From assembly GCF_905220415.1 (NCBI RefSeq), contig NC_059568.1:12090001-12154000 (forward strand): a stretch of DNA of 64,000 nt. The letters run 5' to 3'. Below the pieces are notes generated by a model. That model did not search any database, was not told where the DNA came from, and saw only the letters and a program-made list of their open reading frames with translations. Numbering within the stretch: the stretch's first letter is position 1; each line of letters opens with the position of its first letter. The position numbers and the translations under genes are program-made. Below, piece by piece: positions 57,654 to 64,000 of this stretch. Origin of the DNA: Colias croceus. Lineage: Eukaryota > Arthropoda > Insecta > Lepidoptera > Pieridae.

Positions 57654-58159
57654 CCACATTAAGCTACGCTATAGAAAACATTTCGCCCGCCGACGAACGT
57701 CAACCACCGACGCTTTCCCATCCCCATCGTGCATTCCAATCGTTGTTCTATTTATGTTTTGTTCTATTTCCATTTTGTGTTTTACAACCGCTTTTTATAT
57801 TTTTTTCGCAATTTAACGCTCGCGTTCATGCTTGCGCGATTTTTATTTCTTATTGATGTTATATGTTTTTTTTTATGATTACTCCAGGTTTTGTAGTCCC
57901 AAAAGGTATTTTTCCTTGCTGAGAATATAGTGTTGTTATTAGAGTATAAGTACTTCATTTTAGTTCCGTCGTGTTTTAAAACTTTATTGATGAAAGCGTA
58001 TTTATGCGCAACGATACAATATGCAATATACTTGAATTATGTATTTTTGAACTAAGCATAAAATACTTTTTGGGGCAATTATATCGTATTTGTATAAATG
58101 TTTGTCAAAATGAGTTAAATCCAAAACACGTACACGATACACTTCATATTAAGTAAGTA
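57654..58159. other. Non-coding interval
   Basis: Nothing supported beyond the candidate exon upstream. Confidence 0.35.
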
Positions 58160-58450
58160 TCGATTATTTTAAATCCCTGACGTGACGACAAATTAAAACA
58201 AGGCTAATTTTAAATTTCTGTAGATATGAAAGCACGAGATCAAATTATACTGAAATATTTTTCATCACAATGTTAGCTACAGATAGTCAACCCGACTATG
58301 TTCATTCTAAAAAAAATTAAACCAAAAAATCTTGTTTTAATTTAGGTACATATATTATATACGGTAGTATAAAACAGTTTATTGGTTAAGAACGCGAATA
58401 AAGTCAAATCACCAATCAACATTTAGTTGATACGTGTAATATTCAAGACC
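58160..58450. mobile_element. Diverged partial copy of the 8-kb Tc1-like repeat
   Basis: Collinear patches match 7,940-8,240: ATCGATT near the start, TTTCTGTAGATATG against TTTCTATAGATATG, GTTAGCTACAGATAGTCA against GATAGCTACAAATAGTCA, and AATCTTGTTT. Both ends are missing. Confidence 0.5.
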
Positions 58451-59541
58451 AAATATAAAAAATAAAATATATGTAAAACTTGATGATATTTTCGATTATA
58501 CTGTCAGATCAAAAACATAAAATATTGAAATTGACTCGATAGAAAAAATTCACGAAGTTACCTCTAAATTTCACACTTTTACGTTTTTTACTTGACATGG
58601 TAATGCCTATTATGTTCTTTTTTTCATAAACAATTATATTGAAACATTTGTGAGAACTTTGTCCGACCACTTTTTTGTAATTACTTATAGTTTTGGTTTA
58701 ATCACGATAAAACACTTTTGGCGCTTACTATATTTTTAATTACGCAAGAAATCATCTTGCATCGCACGTTCCGGGAGCTAAAAACATAATTCTATTTCAT
58801 ACATCAGACGCTATCGCTCCGTTGAGACGAGTAGACCATGCTCAAATTGCTGTGCCGCGCGCCGATTATTTAATAATATTGTTTCAATATTGTTTTTTTG
58901 AAAATGGTACACAACAAAAGAACATTGAAACTTCAGAAACGAGAACTAAAAGAGATTCATATTTAAATGATATCTAACTAATTTTCGAAGATAAGTTAAT
59001 ATAGTATTGTAATCATATTATTAATAAATAATTATTAGTTATTTATAATAAATAATAAATTATTATTTATTAATATGTATTAATAAAAAATACGACTTTC
59101 GATTCATTTCAGAAACTTTATGCAGGTGAGTTTAGATATTACATAAATATGTAATATCTAATCACACTCACACGAATTTATGCATAAATTCGTTTCCGTG
59201 GGCTGAGTATTGACGCGACGATCTTAGGTATACAAACATATATATATATATATTATATGGATACAAATATTTCATTCATAGTGTTACATCAATAAAATCA
59301 AGAAAGATTTATGGTATATTTTTTTATGAATTATTATATTATTACTTATTACCATTACTACTATGATTACCTACTACCTATTTGTAGATTCCTATGGTTG
59401 TTCCAGTAAATAACGTAAATAGGTTGTGAATAGTAGGTATATATAATATAATATATTCACAATCTGTATTACTAATCACTGGTGCAGTGATGAGTGATAC
59501 AGATTGTACAGATTGTACAGTCCCATAAATAATTATTATAA
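58451..59541. other. AT-rich interval with nested small palindromes
   Basis: Contains very AT-rich inverted segments around 59,030-59,100 and hairpins at about 59,424-59,505, including CTGTATTACTAATCACTGGT with its echo GTGATGAGTGATACAG, followed by a doubled ATTGTACAG. No gene. Confidence 0.4.
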
Positions 59542-59724
59542 TCCATACTTATATTATAAATGCGAAAGTAACTCTGTCTGTCTGTCTGTTACTCAATCAC
59601 GCCTAAACTACTGAACCAATTTGCATGAAATTTGGTATGGAGATATTTTGATACCCGAGAAAGGACATAGGCTACCTTTTATTGCGAAATATGTACCACG
59701 GGCGAAGCCGGGGCGGACCTCTAG
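59542..59724 (+). mobile_element. Helitron-like short element with a second 3' end downstream
   Basis: TCCATACTTATATTATAAAT after A; ends CGGACCTCTAG before T. A second, near-identical 3' end (TATGTACGGGCGAAGCCGGG then GCGGACCGCTAA) lies at 59884-59913, 190 bp further. A (TCTG)n run lies near 59577. Confidence 0.8.
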
Positions 59725-59939
59725 TAAATTATAAAGTTATACCTGCTCATTATTTGAAATCTATCGTAAAATTAGTGTCAATAAAATTTCGTGTTTCGCG
59801 TTGTCACGTTATCACGTGTTTTTTCAATTCTTTTTTTATTGTATCCCTTGAAGTACAAGGATGGTTCTTATGTAAACGTAAATATGTACGGGCGAAGCCG
59901 GGGCGGACCGCTAATTACAAATAAAATACATATCATTCA

Positions 59940-60163
59940 CTAGCTTTCCGCCTGCGGCTTCGCCCGCGTTTTCAAAGAAAAACCCGCATAGTTCCCGTTC
60001 CCGTGGGATTTCCGGGATAAAACCTAGCCTATGTTACTCGTGGATAATGTAGCTTTCGAATGGTGAAAGAATTTTTAAAATCGGTCTAGTAGTTTATGAG
60101 CCTATTCATTACAATCAAACAAACAAACAAACAAAGTTTTCCTCTTTATAATATTAGTGTAGA
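59940..60163 (-). mobile_element. Helitron-like short element
   Basis: CTAGCTTTCCGCCTGCGGCT at the left, complement of TCTACACTAATATTATAAAG at the right. Contains (CAAA)n at about 60116-60134. Its 3' half is the same family as the 3' half of 61285-61503. Confidence 0.8.
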
Positions 60164-60855
60164 TTAGTGTAGACAAACACTATGAATAGGGTTGCCAACT
60201 TTTTTTACAAGAAATAAAGTACGTATATTCATAATTCATTATTCAGGTCTATGAAGATTATTAAACAGTATTTTAGCAAAACAAACATTATTTATTGTAG
60301 TGTGTGCCCTCTGACTAAATAAAAAAAATTGTGAGCGTCTAAATGTAACACATAATAATGTGTCTGCACTTTGATGCTGAAAACAGTCTTTTGTATAAGT
60401 ACTTTTTTTTTGTTAAACAGTAAAAAGTATAATTTAGTGAAAAACAGTAGAATACTGTTTGGCAACCCTAAGTATGAATACACTCGCGAATGCAAATTCT
60501 GGTTTTGTGCGTGTTTCCACTTTCAACTATCAAGTGACGATTTATTTATTTGTTTTGTTTCGTAATTATTATGGTCCAATATTAATAACGAAACAAATTA
60601 TTATGGACTCGATATTTTATTGTTTCACGGTAGTCGTCTTGTCGTTTGCTCAAGAACGTGAAATTGAATGATAATTATTTTTTTTTATAAAGTCAAAACC
60701 ATTTTCTTTCAAATAAAAACTTGTTTTTATTGAAAACAAAAATCAGAGTGTTGCTAGGAATAAGTATAACATTAAATAGTAATGTTAGGATATCGAAACA
60801 TTTTTGTATAGGCCTGAACGTTATAGTGGAAACGCGCTCTAAGATCTGAGTAATA
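60164..60855. other. AT-rich interval
   Basis: No gene; overlapping short frames on both strands have no recognised motif. Confidence 0.35.
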
Positions 60856-60859
60856 TACA

Positions 60860-61241
60860 TGTCGTGGCCATATCGTAGATTTGCTCATTTCATGAAATGG
60901 CCAATTTAGTTTGGCCAGATCGTTAAATTGCCAACGTTTCACGATTTGGTCATCCACATTTGGCCAGATCGTCGATCTGGCCAAACGTGGATGGCCATTT
61001 CACGAAATTCGACCATTTTTGTTAAAGCGATTCGCTTCTGGCACTCGCCGGCCGCTGCCGCGGCACGCTCGCTTTGCTCGCTCGGCTCGTGCGTTGTTTA
61101 TTAAAGTCTAACCTAACCTATATTTTATACGTTCTGGCCAAATGTCGATGACCAAATCGTGAAACGTTGACGATTTAACGATCTGACAAAACTATGTTGG
61201 CCATTTCATGAAATGAGCAAATCTACAATATGACCACGACA
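60860..61241. mobile_element. 382-bp MITE with ~110-bp terminal inverted repeats
   Basis: TGTCGTGGCCATATCGTAGA at the left pairs with the complement of TGTCGTGGTCATATTGTAGA at the right, and similarity continues about 110 bp with scattered changes. TACA is present at 60856-60859 and 61242-61245. The arms contain several TGGCCAGATCG-type motifs in both orientations. The centre is a CpG-rich core (GCCGCTGCCGCGGCACGCTC) plus TAACCTAACCTA. No coding. Confidence 0.85.
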
Positions 61242-61284
61242 TACACACCACTAGATATGCAAATATTTCTCCAAGCTAATTTAC

Positions 61285-61503
61285 CTTGTACTAATATTAT
61301 ACTAATGTTGTACTAATATTGTAAATGTGAAAGTAACTCTGTCTGTCTGTCTGTTACTCAATCACTCCTACTGAACCAATTTGCATGTAATTTGGTATAG
61401 AGATATTTTGATACCCGAGAAAGGACATAGGATAGGTTTTAGGAACGGGAATTATGCGGGTTTTTCTTTGACTGCGCGGGCGATGCCGCGGGCGGAAAGC
61501 TAG
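61285..61503 (+). mobile_element. Chimeric Helitron-like element
   Basis: The left half (TGTGAAAGTAACTCTGTCTG to ACCCGAGAAAGGACATAGG) matches 59542-59724; the right half (GGGAATTATGCGGGTTTTTC to GCGGGCGGAAAGCTAG) matches the complement of 59940-60163. The left end has a duplicated TACTAATATTAT/TACTAATATTGT. Confidence 0.75.
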
Positions 61504-62035
61504 TATATAATAAATATAATATAAACACAACAATATAACATTCATTCAAATCATACAAACAAACAGACATAAACACACAGGCAGATTTTTTTACGGATTC
61601 GTGCTCTATACTGTTTCCCTAATATTGTTTTTTGAATAAGTATATTACATACATACTTACACTTTTTTACTGTTTTATTATATACGTATAGATTATCATC
61701 AATAATTATAAATAAAAAATAATAATAAATTATCATATTACATAATTTGCCATGATGTCAACTTCACTGTTTTATATAATTATTTCATTAATATACTAAC
61801 TACCGAAAATACGCGTAGAACGAGCGAAGAATATTGTGTTTAATTTAGCGTCCGATGAACTTTACGTAAGTACGATGAGCCGGGTGCGGAGTGTATGATG
61901 GAAGAAAGATTGCGCGCGGCATGGCGTGCTAGGGCGGGGCCCATAACTTTAGAAATTCTCTGCCTTTATGCCCACTCTTAAAGAATTGTATGATGATGTT
62001 GTCTCTTCATATGATTTGTATATAAATACATAAAA
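61504..62035. other. Non-coding interval
   Basis: AT-rich, with a small GC-richer spot at about 61,870-61,945. Nothing supported. Confidence 0.35.
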
Positions 62036-62600
62036 GGTATATTTTTATCGATAATCGTGACGTCACCACTTTTTTCAAGCACTAGCCTGACAATTGTTTT
62101 TTTTTCATCCTCAAGTAACCAAAAGGAAGACGTTCTATGCTCTTCTAAAAATAATTATTATTAATTTATTTAAGTTGTTTTTGCATATTTTTTTTAAACG
62201 AATTTGGTTTAATTTTTCGTTTTAAAAATAATTTAGTTTAAATACTTAATATAAATTTTATTGTAAATACTGGTTAAAAAAATTATTGAATATATGTAAG
62301 TTCAAATATCGAACCAAAGTACAAATATCGTAGCGTTCTGCGTCTATTAGGTACTCAGGTATTTAGAAAAACAAGGAAAAACAAATACAAATATAGTACT
62401 GATAAAATCGTATTTAACTTGTAAATGGTGTATACATTCGGATTATTTCTTCTTGTAAATTAATATCTACGGCGTAGAAAAGATAAAAGGTTTCAATATC
62501 GAAATTATCACAAAATGCAACTGTGAAAAAAAAACAAACAAAATATACCGGCTGAATTGACGACTGTATCTGTCAACTGTGATTATACTGTATTCATAGT
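62036..62600. mobile_element. Second diverged partial copy of the 8-kb Tc1-like repeat
   Basis: Patches collinear with 8,270-8,770: TATTTTTATCGATA, TCAAGCACTAGCCTG, GTTCTATGCTC, CGTTTTAAAAATAATTTAGT, TTCTTCTTGTAAATT, and the GAATTGA end. It then jumps to TATCTGTCAACTGTG, which at the 8-kb locus lies in the palindrome spacer. Confidence 0.6.
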
Positions 62601-63690
62601 ATTCACGACTGACAGTATTTGTTTAAACTGATGTCATTTGTAAGCGATTTCAAGTTGAGTATTGAGTGGGCGACGAAACGCCGGGGCCCTATATTTCAAG
62701 TGTACGCTTTATAATACATTGACACACTACAAATTTGCAATATTGTTGCCAACTAACTTTATCTAAATAATCTATTCAAATAAGTACAAAATATGCTAGT
62801 GAACAATATATTTCATCATCTTCATAACTAAAGAAAATGTAGAGATTTTTATATAGGTACCTTATAAGTCAAGAATTAATATTAATAATGTATTCCTGAA
62901 ATTTATAAATAAAAGTATTACATTAAATGATGTCGAGAGCAAGTATTTTTTGTTGATAATGTCTGTGGAAATTTGTTTATAAGTATATGTAGATAAAACT
63001 TGATACAATTTTAGCCCTAGAATATGTCGGCAGATAAATTTTATTTCCACATTTTAATTACTTAAAGTTTAAACTCATTTAATCTTGGATCTTGCGGTTT
63101 AAATTTTATTGCATACATATTTTACACAAATTCATCGCCAGCTGTTAGCCTGTTAGCTTTAACCATATTTCGTTAAAAGCCATTTTATGTCAAACATAAA
63201 CATAAAATATGATAAACATCCAAGTAAATCACTTCGTAGAAAATATTTGTAATACAGAGGCGGTTCATGTTCAATCGATATTATGAAACACGATAATAGC
63301 TTAAATAGGATTCCAAGCTCTGACTCATAACACATTTGTTGTTTTCTGAAATAGTATTTGTGCTAAATATCATGAATGAACTAAAACATATTGAGTTACA
63401 TCTAGCTATGTTCATATTACCTTATATTTTCAACATGTTGTGAAATCGTGAAATAAATTGAAAATGCTATCACTCAATTTCAATAATTTATATGAAACAC
63501 TATAACTGAAGTGGCAAGTATGCTTGCATAGCATTAGTTAATGAAGGCATTCTTGGAAACAATATCGTGCCCACACTAATTAGTTGTTTTTATCATAAAA
63601 GGGTTAGTTATTATTTTTTAACATTGACGATACCCTTGAATTATGCAGCTACAGAACAACTGGTATATTTAATTACAAGTGATAACTGCG
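62601..63690. other. AT-rich interval
   Basis: No gene or repeat boundary that I can support. Confidence 0.35.
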
Positions 63691-63698
63691 TTAAAAAC

Positions 63699-63947
63699 AA
63701 CCGACTTCAAACTTGCACTTGCAATATTTACAAATACCTACAGACAAAAATGCTCATAAAATAAAAACTACTGGGCCTATCCGAATAAAATTTTTATGGG
63801 ACCAATTCGACACTATCCCGCATCGAACAAAAAAAGAATCACGTAAATCGGTTCAGAAACCTCGGAGTAATCGGTGTACATACATAAAAAAAAAAAAGAA
63901 ATATACCGACCGAATTGATAACCTCCTCCTTTTTTTTGAAGTCGGTT
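63699..63947. mobile_element. ~250-bp MITE with AACCGACTTCAA ends
   Basis: AACCGACTTCAA at the left and TTGAAGTCGGTT at the right are exact complements. TTAAAA follows the right end and TTAAAAA precedes the left end, which may reflect a target duplication. The right part, GACCGAATTGATAACCTCCT, is a wording common in lepidopteran genomes and is shared with the 8-kb Tc1-like repeat. No coding. Confidence 0.65.
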
Positions 63948-64000
63948 AAAAATGATAACAGAAACCATATTATGAATTTATAAGGTAATTAAGCGGTTGA

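Noticed and set aside
59103..59130. TTTCAG ... GTGAGT pair as a micro-exon
   Set aside because: The enclosed 13 nt are too short to support, and no neighbouring exon fits.

Overview
This window looks like nuclear DNA of a moth or butterfly. It is AT-rich and has no operon-like gene packing. It is studded with mobile-element families I associate with Lepidoptera: short elements ending in CTAG that resemble Helitrons, a short element ending in a GAAGTCGGTT motif, the tail of an RTE-type LINE, a Penelope-like element and a BEL/Pao retrotransposon. I see no rRNA, tRNA or CRISPR. The only long intact reading frame is the BEL/Pao polyprotein. No host protein could be named. The taxon is an inference from repeat content only.

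Region 1-9,214 is a pile-up of broken DNA transposons. It holds a cysteine-rich (CXC-like) pseudogene inside a 254-bp inverted repeat (1-932). Next comes a decayed P-element/THAP9-like transposase (1,249-4,165), interrupted by a 139-bp MITE. A Penelope-like GIY-YIG fragment follows as a near-perfect 476-bp palindrome (4,282-5,321) bounded by a 14-bp target duplication. A lone THAP first exon (5,622-5,701) and a 1,230-bp non-autonomous P-type element with its own THAP exons and an 8-bp target duplication (5,874-7,103) come after that. The stretch ends in a Tc1-like repeat whose end is again duplicated as a palindrome (8,579-9,214).

Region 9,354-18,045 is an ~850-bp terminal-inverted-repeat element split by a complete 7,837-bp BEL/Pao retrotransposon (9,667-17,503, minus strand). 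The retrotransposon has two 1,004-bp LTRs with no difference seen, a GATAT target duplication, and one open Gag-Pol frame carrying all expected catalytic motifs. It appears recent and possibly active. An 8-bp-TSD hAT-like MITE follows at 18,607-18,951.

Region 19-44 kb is mostly AT-rich non-coding DNA with scattered CTAG-ended Helitron-like copies, small MITEs, hairpins and a LINE tail. Region 44.5-57.7 kb has a cluster of CpG-rich pockets and a few splice-bounded candidate exons, which may be 5' exons of an unidentified host gene on the plus strand. It also holds a decayed transposon ORF with a SWIM-like cysteine motif (52.4-53.3 kb). Region 58-64 kb returns to repeats: diverged copies of the 8-kb Tc1-like family, a run of Helitron-like copies that includes one chimera, and two further inverted-repeat elements.
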